From Paenibacillus daejeonensis DSM 15491 (lineage in GTDB: Bacteria; Bacillota; Bacilli; Paenibacillales; Paenibacillaceae), in contig NZ_KB899681.1 of the NCBI RefSeq assembly GCF_000378385.1, forward strand, positions 1 through 49,074: a stretch of DNA of 49,074 bases. Direction: 5' to 3'. Both the position numbers and the translations under genes were made by a program. The notes under the pieces are model-generated. The model was not told the DNA's origin and did no database searches. It saw only the letters and a program-made list of their open reading frames with translations. Shown one piece after another: positions 15,898-25,316 of this stretch (the stretch's first letter is position 1; every line of letters starts with the position of its first letter).

Positions 15898-17952
15898 CTA
15901 TTCTAGGCGTGAGTCTAGTTCTAATCGGGTATGCTGATCCATCCGGTTATCATGTCCGGTATCGATGGTAATTGTGTGATGCGGCATCGACTTCTGCCCG
16001 TCCAGCGTCAACAGCGTCGGCTCTGATAGAACCGTGTTCATGCCCAAATAGGAATGCAGGTCCATATACACCCACGGCTGCAGGATCACCAGCTTGCAAC
16101 TGGAAAAAACCGGCTTGAACGCATCAATCAGCTGCTGAAGGGCCGCCCGCTTGACGTCCGTCTCGACATGCTCTGCCTTAACGAGCACATTAAACGTATG
16201 GGGATCGGCCGCGTACAGATGATCGCTCACCTCGCCCAGCTCAGGGTTCTCCTTGAGCGGTCGCACCTGTTCGTACTCCAGGATAATCGGCTTTTCACCT
16301 GTAAAAATAGTCAGCAGCAGCTCCATCGCAAACCGCGTGCCACGCATGCTGTACAGTGTGGGGGCATGCAGCAGGAGCTGGCGCAGCTGATCCTCTGTCC
16401 AGAAGTCCTCCGCGTCGATGCCGATCCAGCCGAGCAGCCATTTCAAGCTGGCGCCGCTGGCATGGGAGGCTTCCAGGGAACGCGGCATATCGGCGATCTT
16501 GCGATCCATGTCCTCCAGCATCGTCTGGAATAGGCTGAGGTAGCGGGATAGAAAGGCCCGCGAGGAGGCTTGATGCTCATAGATGGCGGGCAAATAACGC
16601 AGATACGACTCCCGCGGAAAATGCACTTTCATACTCTGAATGACGGGTGCATGATGCTCAGAGCCAACCATTTCGAGATAAATCCACAAATACCGACCCT
16701 TAGCCTCGAACAGCAGCGCATCCTCTGCATCGCGGAGCGGCTTGGACCACAGCCCGGCTAGCGCCGCAAACTTCTCACTGGGACTGAGGCTCTCGTCTGC
16801 GAGGTAGTCATCCAGACGGACCTTGCTCAGGCCAATGATCAGCTCTTCTTGGTCAGAAGCGTAGGTGCGGATATTATACTGCGTGTCCCCTACAGTCGCG
16901 GCCTCTACCTGAATCTTGTGCCACTCTGTCTCCAATTGACCGCTGTCCAGCGCACCGCTTACCCAGACGCCAATCCGGCGACCGAACTCACGCCAGCTTG
17001 CTGTCTCCGATACAGGCTGCATACTGTACAGATAACGCTCCTGCGGGTCCCACAGCTCGATGCCATGCCGTGAAGCCATGATTTTCGCGCCTTTGCCGTT
17101 ACCCAGCAGCGCCCGCTCCAAGACCTCTCCGGTCAGTCCGTATCGCAATAGCTTGTGCACGCCTTCCATACTGCGCATCAGCGCCCAGAAGCCATCCGGT
17201 CCGCCGTCACACACAGACAACGTCTCCCCGCTGGGGGACAGGGCCTCCTCACCAGTTAGCACTGCAATCCCTTCCTTGAGATCGATCGCTATGACGCGGG
17301 AGGTTACCCTGTCCAGCAGCCAGCAGCGCTGGTCAGGTCCCATCGACAACTCGAATCGTTCCTGAAAAATATCTGCAATATAGATCTGATTATCGATCGG
17401 CAGCTCAATCGTCGCCTGCTCCCGGCCAGTAGCCCCAATCTGGAGCAGTTGAAGTGAAGGGGCCGAAGCCACCGAGGCGAGCAGCCAGAGACTGTTGTCA
17501 TCTGCTGCCGCCATCGTGATCCCCAGAAACGATTCATCCCGCCAGGTATCGCGAACCCATTTGATCTGCGAGCTATCGGCGGACATCGCTTGCAGCATCG
17601 ACGATTCACCCTGCTGCAGTACGATAATCATATCCTCGGTCACAGCCATCCTTGCCCAGCTGTCCCACTGAGCGCCATTCCAGGTCGTGATCGCCTCGGC
17701 ATGATTACTGCTCAGCTCTGCCCGCCAGAAGATCCCCTTCTCATCGAGCATGTACCATCTGCCATTGCGGTCAACCACCGTATCCATGATGGGAGAGCTG
17801 AGCTGAGGCGGATTAAAATGCCGTCTCGCCATTTGCCGATGTACCTTCTCCCGGCGAATGGACAAGCCTTCCGGACGGCGCTCCAGATGAAACGATGCGC
17901 CCCTGTCCCAGTCGGACGGTTGACGGAATGAAAAAAACTGTGCGCCTGTCAA
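15898..17952 (-). CDS. eCIS tail protein with N-terminal beta-propeller and tail-protein-I domain
   Basis: A 684-residue protein starting at TTG (17952) behind GGGGGGAG. Residues about 30-315 contain repeated propeller-blade-like strands (DRNGRWYMLDEKGIFWRA, DDNSLWLLAS, DQRCWLLDR, GPDGFWALMR, RHGIELWDP). The C-terminal part (about 445-660), with YLRYLPAIYEHQASSRAFL and LKWLLGWIG, is the phage tail domain of the TIGR02242/tail protein I type, which links baseplate wedges to fibres in phages. The order after two baseplate J proteins matches other eCIS clusters. It starts 12 bases after the upstream gene. The propeller could bind a surface ligand. Confidence 0.85.
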   Translation of the reverse strand: MTGAQFFSFRQPSDWDRGASFHLERRPEGLSIRREKVHRQMARRHFNPPQLSSPIMDTVVDRNGRWYMLDEKGIFWRAELSSNHAEAITTWNGAQWDSWARMAVTEDMIIVLQQGESSMLQAMSADSSQIKWVRDTWRDESFLGITMAAADDNSLWLLASVASAPSLQLLQIGATGREQATIELPIDNQIYIADIFQERFELSMGPDQRCWLLDRVTSRVIAIDLKEGIAVLTGEEALSPSGETLSVCDGGPDGFWALMRSMEGVHKLLRYGLTGEVLERALLGNGKGAKIMASRHGIELWDPQERYLYSMQPVSETASWREFGRRIGVWVSGALDSGQLETEWHKIQVEAATVGDTQYNIRTYASDQEELIIGLSKVRLDDYLADESLSPSEKFAALAGLWSKPLRDAEDALLFEAKGRYLWIYLEMVGSEHHAPVIQSMKVHFPRESYLRYLPAIYEHQASSRAFLSRYLSLFQTMLEDMDRKIADMPRSLEASHASGASLKWLLGWIGIDAEDFWTEDQLRQLLLHAPTLYSMRGTRFAMELLLTIFTGEKPIILEYEQVRPLKENPELGEVSDHLYAADPHTFNVLVKAEHVETDVKRAALQQLIDAFKPVFSSCKLVILQPWVYMDLHSYLGMNTVLSEPTLLTLDGQKSMPHHTITIDTGHDNRMDQHTRLELDSRLE

Positions 17953-17964
17953 TGCTCTCCCCCC

Positions 17965-20124
17965 TTATCCCATTGTTGTAATAAAGTCGATATCATGCTC
18001 GCCGGAAATCACGAGGGCATTGGGCGGAATTCGGATATCGCCACCTTCATCCGTGTGCACATCGCGCCCTTCCGCCATCAGCCACAGATCCTGGATGTAA
18101 TGGACCCCCGGTACCTGATGGATGATGTCGTAGATGTCGCTTTTGTAGATGGGATGACCAAAAGTCCAGCCACTCGTGTGCGTATCCCCGTAAGGCTGCA
18201 ACCACCGGGTAAGCGCCTCGCCCACAGCATGATCACGGCCCTGGTAGCGCAGATCCACAACAATCGTGGCACGGACAGTGACCTTGACATACTCCGGCGG
18301 AATGATGTGAAAATCGGTCGTTAGCAGACGATAGGGCTCCAAGTGACGGCCAATCGTCTCAATGAATCCCTCGCTCGGCTTGGGCAGCTGCTTCTTGCTG
18401 TAAGGCACCACAACTATAGAAATCTTACCGACTGCACGTTCCTCGGGGTACCGTGCAAGCTTGGGGTAATAGCCTGGAATGGTTTTGACCTTGGCAATGC
18501 GCAGGCCCGGAATTTCATATACTCGCGCTTCGAGATCCTCGGCCGTGATGCCGCATTTGGGCTGCAATAGGCTAAGTCTGGTGCGCAGCATCGCTTCCTT
18601 CATCGTCTCCGCCTCTGCGCCGCCGTAAGCGGGATACAGGTTCGTCACATGAAGGACCTGACCATGCAGCTCGATTTTCTGCACGATATTCTCCTTCACA
18701 TTGCCCCCTTCGCCGATGCCGGTCCGGCAACCGATCAGACGTATGTTCGGCAGCGCCGAAGCCGGCGGGACCATGCCATGCTCCCCATCCGAGAACAAGA
18801 GGACGCCATCCTGCACATCAACGACATAATGCCGGCTGTCCGGACCCGACTCGTCGAAGTCAGGCTTGCGCTCCCAGTCGGTCCAGATCATCTCCCCTTC
18901 TTCAGGATTCCAATACCCGACCTGCAGCAGCAGCCGGTCTGCCATCACATCCTCGACCGGAAGCGGCAATCGCTGACCAGATATGCCCGTACCGCTGCCC
19001 AGCAGCCAGTGGTCCAGGAACCCATCCGAAACCGCAATGAGACGCACGCCTCCCGCCTCGGACACAGCAAGCTCCGAATCGATGTGCAGCACGGCCTGGT
19101 TATCACGGAGATTCAGGTCATACGTTCCGGGAGCGATGTCCCGCCATAGCGTGCCATCTTCGGTTCGCTGGAGCGTCAGCCGCCCCTGTTGAAACAAGGC
19201 ATGGGTCAGCGGCGCAACAAGCTTGCCTGTCGCTTCCTCCGACTCGAGATCAGACGCGGCAAAAGTCTTGGCGTAACAGAGAGATTCCCCTTGTTCGGCA
19301 AAGACCTCATTCCAAATCAGACGTCGAATACGTGGCGGATCGTGGTACTCCCCTCCGGTCATTTCGACGCGCAGCTTCGTGGCCTGGCCCTCCGTCTGGG
19401 GAAGCTGAAACAGAATTGGCCCGCTCTGGTGAAAGCTGTACGATTCGTCGCGCTCCAGTGGCAACGGCTCCCAGCTGCCGCTGCCGTCCGCTTGCTCCAG
19501 CCAATAGCTCCACACTGTGGTACTCGAAGGGACAAAATGTTTGTAACGCGGCGGTATGCGTACCGTCGGCTCCTGATCCGTCAGCTCGAACCAGAGCGAC
19601 AGCGGCGTCTGCAGCGGCAGGGGCTCACCGAACACGATCAGCATACTGGCGCCAATCTCCCCCTCCTCGCCAAACGGATAGAAGGGGGCACTGCCAAGCT
19701 CCAGATCGTCGGTCACGGCAAGCTCGCCTTCCGACGTATGGACATACACCTGTTTGAGCATGTCCGGCAGCACCGTAACCGGACGGATGGTCTCAAACGG
19801 CAGCTCGCCCACCCGCAGCAAGGTGCCGGTTGGCAGAAGCATGGGTCGGGCCGCATTGGAGAAGCTGACCGATGTCATCGCTGGCGTACGGTCGCGAGGC
19901 TGCTCGCCCAGCAGCTTCAGGAATTTGCGCTCATGGCTCACTGTGAGGCGGTCCAGACGGAACTGCTGCATTTCAATATGCCATGCCAGCATCTCCAGGA
20001 GGGTGATCCCGGGATCATGGGCGTTCTCATCCGTCCAATCAGCCAAGATGCCCGGAATCAAATCTCTTGCTTCCCGGACCAGCTCCTCGAAGCTGCGATC
20101 GTCCAAATTCGGTAATGGCAGCAT
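17965..20124 (-). CDS. Putative eCIS baseplate assembly protein (Afp12/baseplate J type)
   Basis: A 719-residue baseplate wedge protein. The N-terminus LPNLDDRSFEELVREARDLI and the following DWTDENAHDPGITLLEMLAW are hallmarks of this family. The central part has VVDVQDGVLLFSDGEHG and ASALPNIRLIGCRTGIGEGG. The C-terminal half carries the baseplate-J/gp6-like region (VYEIPGLRIAKVKTIPGYYP, then KISIVVVPYS). In Afp and PVC the homologues form the wedge ring that holds the sheath and triggers contraction. The ATG follows AGGGGG with good spacing. No signal peptide or TM is present. Confidence 0.93.
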   Translation of the reverse strand: MLPLPNLDDRSFEELVREARDLIPGILADWTDENAHDPGITLLEMLAWHIEMQQFRLDRLTVSHERKFLKLLGEQPRDRTPAMTSVSFSNAARPMLLPTGTLLRVGELPFETIRPVTVLPDMLKQVYVHTSEGELAVTDDLELGSAPFYPFGEEGEIGASMLIVFGEPLPLQTPLSLWFELTDQEPTVRIPPRYKHFVPSSTTVWSYWLEQADGSGSWEPLPLERDESYSFHQSGPILFQLPQTEGQATKLRVEMTGGEYHDPPRIRRLIWNEVFAEQGESLCYAKTFAASDLESEEATGKLVAPLTHALFQQGRLTLQRTEDGTLWRDIAPGTYDLNLRDNQAVLHIDSELAVSEAGGVRLIAVSDGFLDHWLLGSGTGISGQRLPLPVEDVMADRLLLQVGYWNPEEGEMIWTDWERKPDFDESGPDSRHYVVDVQDGVLLFSDGEHGMVPPASALPNIRLIGCRTGIGEGGNVKENIVQKIELHGQVLHVTNLYPAYGGAEAETMKEAMLRTRLSLLQPKCGITAEDLEARVYEIPGLRIAKVKTIPGYYPKLARYPEERAVGKISIVVVPYSKKQLPKPSEGFIETIGRHLEPYRLLTTDFHIIPPEYVKVTVRATIVVDLRYQGRDHAVGEALTRWLQPYGDTHTSGWTFGHPIYKSDIYDIIHQVPGVHYIQDLWLMAEGRDVHTDEGGDIRIPPNALVISGEHDIDFITTMG

Positions 20125-20162
20125 AGGTGCGCCCCCTTTCTCATTGATATTTCAGACTGCCC

Positions 20163-20392
20163 TCAAAAAGGAGCCTTCGGTCACGGATCGATCTTCCGAT
20201 CGCTGTTGTCCCCAGATTTCTTGATTCGTAACCGCCCTAGCGGTTGAAATCCGGGGAAGCATATGCTTTCGAAGCTAGCTTTTCTGCGAAAAGCTTTCGG
20301 GCGAGCGCTTCGCAGCATATGCTCCCGAAGTCGCTTTCTTCCAGAAAGCATTGACCAGATTCGATTCCGTGCCACTTCGGCATCTCGAGGGC
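20163..20392. repeat. Structured dispersed repeat element (copy 1, expanded)
   Basis: This intergenic element shares long near-identical blocks with 32692-32840: GGATCGATCTTNCGATCGCT, GTTGTCCCCAGATTTCTTGA, AGCGGTTGAAATCCGGGG and CCAGATTCGATTCC. Its core folds into a stem in which CCCCAGATTTC pairs with GAAATCCGGGG around AACCGC/GCGGTT. Copy 1 carries about 95 extra bases with their own nested hairpin arms (GCATATGCT and AGCATATGC). It fills the gap between two baseplate genes of the operon. Confidence 0.85.
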
Positions 20393-20409
20393 AGCCTGAT
20401 ATCTCGGCC

Positions 20410-23400
20410 TTACTTCTTCACCTCAACATTAATCCGGTGCTCTCCAGAGACGACTACGCCGTGCAGGATTTCGGAAAGCCTGTCTGGACTTAGCTCTGAT
20501 GCGTCTCCGTTTTCCACTTTGACCGCTTCAATTAGCAGCTGTGGAATGTGGATGACGGGGCCGATGGACTTCAGCAGGGCGTAGAACATTGACTGATGTA
20601 CGATCTGCCCAATATTCCAGCCCTTGCCGTCGCTATTGCCGTGGATTGGATCGAGAAACGACCGCAGCTTGATCAGAATAGCCCGCTCCGTTGGAACGAT
20701 ATCTTCCATACTCCGTACCCATACGGTTGCTTTAACCCCAATCTGCAACAAAGCTGGCTCCATCACCTGCAAGCCTCCTGGGAATGCAATCGTTGACGCC
20801 GCCTTCTCCAGCAAATAACGCTCAATGTTGCGCTTCAGCTCCTGAAAATGCGCGCCATCACCAATACCCGACTTGGGCAGCACGACGATGGACACCGCGC
20901 CCGGCGACCGTTCCATCCGCACATTGCGGCCAGGCAGACATTTCACCTTGGCAACATTGGGATGGGCCTCCCGTGCCAACCATTCGAAATCCGCCGCGGT
21001 CACCGCTCGGTTGCGATGGGTAAACAGCTTGGGTCCCCGGGTAGTCGCTTCCTCCAGCGTACCCGCATCACAACCACCTGCAGCCGGGAAGCGATTGATT
21101 ACCCGATCGACAAAAGCAATGGCGCTCTGCAGGGAGGTAATCGTTCCAGCAGGAACATTGCCCTTCTGCCCGCCCCCTGTCGTGTAGGTCACGCGCAGCG
21201 CATCCTCGCTGGTACGGCGATTCCTTGGATGACGATGACCGCTTGCGATCAGGCGCAGTCTGCCGGAAGCCCGGTCGATCATGAAATGCCTGTCCCCCTG
21301 ACGCGATCGCAAAAACTGGGGAACCTCCTCATAACGGACCCATGCCTTGAGCAGTTCTCCCGCCGAGTCGCGCACCGTCTCGACTGAGCCCGGTCGCTCC
21401 GTGGCCAGACGCTGCAGCTCATCGATCGTCAGCGTATCCGTCTCGTCGGCCCAGACGTCAATGGCAAGCACCGGCGTCTCGGACAATTGGTAGTATTCGC
21501 TCAGTTCGTCACCCAACGTATCGTAATGCTCGACACGCTCGGGGAATTCATCAGTGAGCTTCTTCTGCTGAATAACCTGGGTGGTATTGAGCGCCGCATC
21601 CAGAATCCGGGGCAGCCTCCGACCATCGAGCTCCCGGTCATACCGGGCATCCAGGTTCACTACGCGAATCCAACAGCGCTGGGTGCCGAAGCGGGTATCC
21701 ATGGCAAAATCCCGCGGTCCCGCAAATTGGATGTAGCCGCTGCGGGTCAGTCCGTTCGTATCGTCAGCGACGACCAGCGGTGCCCAAACTGTGGAGTTGC
21801 CGACGCTGCGCAGGTACTCCCATTCCATGAACGGTACGTCTTCACTTGTGACGTGTCGTTGTTTGAGCAGCAGGTACAGTTGAATCGGACCGCGTTCCGG
21901 CGGCATATCAAAGCCGATCCAGACCGCCGGGTGCTTGCCTTCCAGACCGATGAACGGCCGGAAAACATCACTGCCTGTTCGTACCTCCGCTGTCCGGTCA
22001 GCGACCTCAAGATTATTAAAGGTAAACAGCGTCTGCGGGGCATGCATTGGCTCATCGTAGCCGTAGCGGATACGCAAGTCGGAGAGCACTGGCGTGAAGT
22101 AGATCGCATTGGGAGAATAAGCATTATGAATATGTACAATTCGCGCGCGAATCCAGAAATTTTCCTCGGCATTCACAACGATTGGCTCGAGATCAGCCGG
22201 ACAGCGGAAGGTTACCATACGCTCTTCCTCGCCCTCCCAAGGCTCGCTGAACAGACTGCGGTCCTTGTCCTCTACGGGCAGGATAATCCAGGCATAGCCG
22301 TTCCAATATTCCCACGCTACGCTCGTAATGGTAACCGGGTCCGGTTCTTCAACCTTGTCAACGTCCTGCCGCTTCATCACCATCTTCCAGTTGATCTGCG
22401 GTGGGCGGTCCGGCATGAGACGGGTAGGGGCAAAGCCAAGTCGAAAAGACAGTGTGATGCTCGCACCACGCTTGGAGAACGGTTCCTGGCCCGCGATATA
22501 GAACAGCCCGAAGGGAGCAAAATACGTGCCGAACGGCTGACAGCCATGCGCTGCATCGATTTGGATATCGTTGAAGTATAAACGGTTCGGAGCGATCCCC
22601 GCCTCATCATTCGCTGCTGCAAAATGAGTGCTGAGCCGCATACCATTGAACTGCATTCTGCCAAGCTGCGGATCCCCGTCACGCTCATGCAGAGACAATG
22701 CCCGGCAGCGAATCCAACGGCCGTTGACCTCACCGAGCTGCGATTCTACCAGCCGTCCATGGTAGAGCTTGATCAGCCGGATGGTCGCCTCGTGCCGGTA
22801 AACTCGATCAAATGCTGTCCAGCCTTGCTCGCTCAGGTACTCCCAGACAACCTTCGAGGCGTCGGCTAGCTTCTCCACTGCTTCTGCGGCAGCTGAGGCG
22901 TGCTGCGAGTTCTGAAAGCGAATCTCGATGTAGGCGGGATGCTCCACCCAGAACAGGAAGTCATGGCGAATATACATGACATGCTCCTGCTCATTCTCGC
23001 CTTCGCTGCCGAATAGCGCGATCCCCTGGTTACTGGCCGACAGCCTGCTCAGGTCGCCTTCGGTGGCTAGGCGTACAATCCGGTCACTGCGCGGACTGAC
23101 CGCTACCAGGTCGAGCAGACGGGCTGTTGTCAGCAACAGCGTCTGCGCGGTCTCGAAGACGATCGGCTCCGGCTCCCCTGGCAGCTGGGCTGCCAGCTGC
23201 GTACCACGCTCGACCACCACAGGCTCCCGCGTCCCTTCCGTCAGGTAAAACGTCACCTGGGCAAGGGCGGGCTTGGCTGGCGCCAGCTCCACATGAAACT
23301 GGTTGAGGAAGGCAAGAAAGCTTTTGAACGGTACCTGATTCAGACGCCGGATATTGCCTTCGAGCAAATGCGTAAACATGAGCGCGAGCGCCGTACCAGG

Positions 23401-23547
23401 GTCCGGATCCTCGGGACTGAACCGCCATTCCGGCGCGTAGAAGGGCGCCATCTTTTTCAGTTGTTCAATAAGTAGTTGCTGCGTGCGCGTATCGATAACC
23501 GGGTAAGGATGGTCTAGCTGCGTCCCTCCCGCTCGTTGCTCCTTCAT
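20410..23547 (-). CDS. Putative eCIS baseplate assembly protein (Afp11 type)
   Basis: A 1045-residue protein, the largest baseplate component. The N-terminus holds PVIDTRTQQLLIEQLKKMAP, then YAPEWRFSPEDPDPGTALAL and LAFLNQFHVELAPAKPA, all typical of Afp11-like proteins. A C-terminal baseplate-J-like region (about 850-1040) includes VTAADFEWLAREA and GAVSIVVLPKSG, similar in layout to the C-terminal region of the neighbouring 719-residue protein. The pair is expected to form the heterodimeric wedge. The ATG follows GGGGAG by six bases and lies 18 bases after the gp25-like gene. Confidence 0.93.
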   Translation of the reverse strand: MKEQRAGGTQLDHPYPVIDTRTQQLLIEQLKKMAPFYAPEWRFSPEDPDPGTALALMFTHLLEGNIRRLNQVPFKSFLAFLNQFHVELAPAKPALAQVTFYLTEGTREPVVVERGTQLAAQLPGEPEPIVFETAQTLLLTTARLLDLVAVSPRSDRIVRLATEGDLSRLSASNQGIALFGSEGENEQEHVMYIRHDFLFWVEHPAYIEIRFQNSQHASAAAEAVEKLADASKVVWEYLSEQGWTAFDRVYRHEATIRLIKLYHGRLVESQLGEVNGRWIRCRALSLHERDGDPQLGRMQFNGMRLSTHFAAANDEAGIAPNRLYFNDIQIDAAHGCQPFGTYFAPFGLFYIAGQEPFSKRGASITLSFRLGFAPTRLMPDRPPQINWKMVMKRQDVDKVEEPDPVTITSVAWEYWNGYAWIILPVEDKDRSLFSEPWEGEEERMVTFRCPADLEPIVVNAEENFWIRARIVHIHNAYSPNAIYFTPVLSDLRIRYGYDEPMHAPQTLFTFNNLEVADRTAEVRTGSDVFRPFIGLEGKHPAVWIGFDMPPERGPIQLYLLLKQRHVTSEDVPFMEWEYLRSVGNSTVWAPLVVADDTNGLTRSGYIQFAGPRDFAMDTRFGTQRCWIRVVNLDARYDRELDGRRLPRILDAALNTTQVIQQKKLTDEFPERVEHYDTLGDELSEYYQLSETPVLAIDVWADETDTLTIDELQRLATERPGSVETVRDSAGELLKAWVRYEEVPQFLRSRQGDRHFMIDRASGRLRLIASGHRHPRNRRTSEDALRVTYTTGGGQKGNVPAGTITSLQSAIAFVDRVINRFPAAGGCDAGTLEEATTRGPKLFTHRNRAVTAADFEWLAREAHPNVAKVKCLPGRNVRMERSPGAVSIVVLPKSGIGDGAHFQELKRNIERYLLEKAASTIAFPGGLQVMEPALLQIGVKATVWVRSMEDIVPTERAILIKLRSFLDPIHGNSDGKGWNIGQIVHQSMFYALLKSIGPVIHIPQLLIEAVKVENGDASELSPDRLSEILHGVVVSGEHRINVEVKK

Positions 23548-23565
23548 GCCATTCTCCCCGACTCG

Positions 23566-23967
23566 TTAATTTGATCCTTCGAATAAATAGTACGGATAGA
23601 CCTGATTGTACAAATTGTTCGTGTGGCGCACCTCATACTGCACATGGATCAGCAGCTTCTCGGGTGTGGCCACGTCCCGTTCGACGCGAACCTCCACCTC
23701 ATGCACTCGCGGCTCCCAGCGCTGAATCGCCTCGCGAATCTCGGCTTCGATCAGATGCAGTGTAGCGTCATCATTGCCCTCGAAGAGGAAACGCTCGATG
23801 CCGCACCCATAGTCGGGCCGCATGATGCGCTCCCCCTTGGGCGTCCAGATGATGATGCGGATCGCCTCGGCGATATCCTCCTCGTGCTGCACCTGCTTAA
23901 TGCGGCCGGTGGCCGGATCGACCTCAATCGGAAACTTCCAGCCCTTCCCCAAAAACGCCTTGGACAC
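23566..23967 (-). CDS. gp25-like baseplate wedge protein
   Basis: A 133-residue protein of the T4 gp25/Afp9 family, which nucleates sheath assembly on the baseplate. The GTG at 23967 is chosen because GGGGGAGG lies eight bases upstream; the reading frame is open to 24045, but the added residues resemble repeat sequence. The family signature EAIRIIIWTPKGERIMRP, followed by DYGCGIERFLFEGND, is clear, and the C-terminus has the beta strand KLLIHVQYEVRHTNN. It starts the baseplate block after a repeat-filled gap of more than 600 bases. Confidence 0.92.
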   Translation of the reverse strand: MSKAFLGKGWKFPIEVDPATGRIKQVQHEEDIAEAIRIIIWTPKGERIMRPDYGCGIERFLFEGNDDATLHLIEAEIREAIQRWEPRVHEVEVRVERDVATPEKLLIHVQYEVRHTNNLYNQVYPYYLFEGSN

Positions 23968-24034
23968 ACGCCTAACCTCCCCCGCATAATGATTGCGATA
24001 TCCGCTGCAGTTCGCCAGCTCGCATGGCCGAACG

Positions 24035-24165
24035 CTGCAATGCACCTTCTTCCGCTATAGCACGCTGACACACTCGATCAACCTCTGCAACGCACCTTTC
24101 TTCCGCTATAGCACGCCAACTCTCTCGTTCGAATGCTGCAACGTTACCTTTATTAAGCTACACCC
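24035..24165. repeat. Degenerate 50-51 bp mini-array (3 copies) inside the operon
   Basis: Three copies start with CTGCAA at 24035, 24085 and 24136, spaced 50 and 51 bases. The first two share GCACCTTTCTTCCGCTATAG with minor changes; the third is decayed. The phase, period and core (CAACG, TTTCTT, CGCT) align with the flanking arrays at 13377 and 48335, in the orientation of the left array. Confidence 0.7.
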
Positions 24166-24210
24166 AGCCAACTAGACCGCCAACTGATAGTGCCGTCGCC
24201 TCCATTAGCT

Positions 24211-24402
24211 CTAACGGCCACCACAGCCGCTATTTTGCCTAAATTGCCTTGTTTGAAAATCTAACGGCCATATGAGCTGCTATTTACATCTTTTTCACCG
24301 ATTTGGACCATTCTTCGGGCCAATAACCGCGCTGGTGGCCGTTAGCGCAAAGTGAGCCCGTTTTTCCACCAAATAGCTGCACTGGTGGCCGTTAGCGGAG
24401 AC
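24211..24402. repeat. TAACGGCCAC-type repeat cluster (copy B, four units)
   Basis: Two units read TAACGGCCACCACAGCCGC and then TATTTT (near 24211 and 24261). Two read in the opposite direction, ending GGTGGCCGTTAGCG (near 24321 and 24371). Together they could form large RNA hairpins. The rest of the gap (24403-24602) shows no gene or recognisable element. Confidence 0.75.
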
Positions 24403-24602
24403 GGCGGTCGCTGAGCAGTGCGTTCTTTGCTAATCACCACTCACTGTTCCCGGTCCACCATTCGCCTCTTGTCGTTCACCCTCCACCATTTGCAGCTTAC
24501 AGCTCCAAGTACACGGGGATCGGTTGAATAGTACACCGGCAGCATGATAGACGTCGATGAACGCATGGACCTACCAGCTTCCCCACCATCCGTTTCTTCT
24601 CG

Positions 24603-25313
24603 TTAGTTGATCTTCACCATCGAGCCCTTGATGTTGACGAGGCCGTCGGATTGCAGATCGAGGGAGGCGCCGCCCTTGAGCTTGAGCGCAGCCGTCGCCT
24701 CCAGCGTCACCTGGGTGGATTTGATCGATACCGCCTTTTGGCTCTCAATTTTCACGTCGCCCTGCTGCGTCAGCGTGATTTTATTGGAGCCCGCCTTGAT
24801 CTCGACCTGGCTGCCGCCTTTGATCGTTATCGTCATCTGGCCGTTTTTGTCGTTGAGCTGGATCGTGTCCTCTTTATCGTTTAAGGTCAGATGCGAGCCT
24901 TTATTGGTCTTAATGCGCACCTGGCCGCCCTGATCGGTATCGTCGAATTCAAGCTGATGTCCGGCACGGGAAGTCATCTTGCGGATATTGTTCTTGTCAT
25001 CCATATCATGAGGCGGCTTGTCCTTGGTGTTCCACAGACTGCCGATAACAATGGGACGGCTAATATCTCCCATCTGAAAAGCAATCAGCACCTCATCGTT
25101 CACCTCCGGCACAAAAAACATGCCCCGCTTGCCGCCAGCCATCATTGTCGTCACGCGCGCCCAGTCGAGCGCGTTGGTGTCGTCCATTACGGGTATCTTG
25201 ACCTTGACGCGGCCCAGCTTCTCCGGGTCCCGATTGTCCGTCACCACGCCAACGTAGACACCATGAACAATTCCCATGAGTTGATCATTCACATTCGAAA
25301 ACGAGTCGTACAT
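24603..25313 (-). CDS. eCIS spike protein (gp5/VgrG-like, baseplate assembly protein V)
   Basis: A 236-residue trimeric spike. Residues about 10-110 form the gp5-type OB fold (GVYVGVVTDNRDPEKLGRVK, then EVNDEVLIAFQMGDISRPIV and IGSLWN). A linker follows (MTSRAGHQLEFDDT), and then a repetitive beta-helix needle with short polar/hydrophobic repeats (TIQLNDKNGQMTITI, VEIKAGSNKITL, VSIKSTQVTLEA) ending GSMVKIN. No lysozyme domain is present, as expected for eCIS. The ATG lies 1-3 bases after the hub gene's stop, suggesting coupled translation. Confidence 0.95.
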   Translation of the reverse strand: MYDSFSNVNDQLMGIVHGVYVGVVTDNRDPEKLGRVKVKIPVMDDTNALDWARVTTMMAGGKRGMFFVPEVNDEVLIAFQMGDISRPIVIGSLWNTKDKPPHDMDDKNNIRKMTSRAGHQLEFDDTDQGGQVRIKTNKGSHLTLNDKEDTIQLNDKNGQMTITIKGGSQVEIKAGSNKITLTQQGDVKIESQKAVSIKSTQVTLEATAALKLKGGASLDLQSDGLVNIKGSMVKIN

Positions 25314-25316
25314 TTG

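Noticed and set aside
21487-22581. A 364-residue plus-strand frame opposite the large baseplate gene
   Set aside because: It is antisense to a clearly recognised Afp11-type protein, and the translation resembles no known family.
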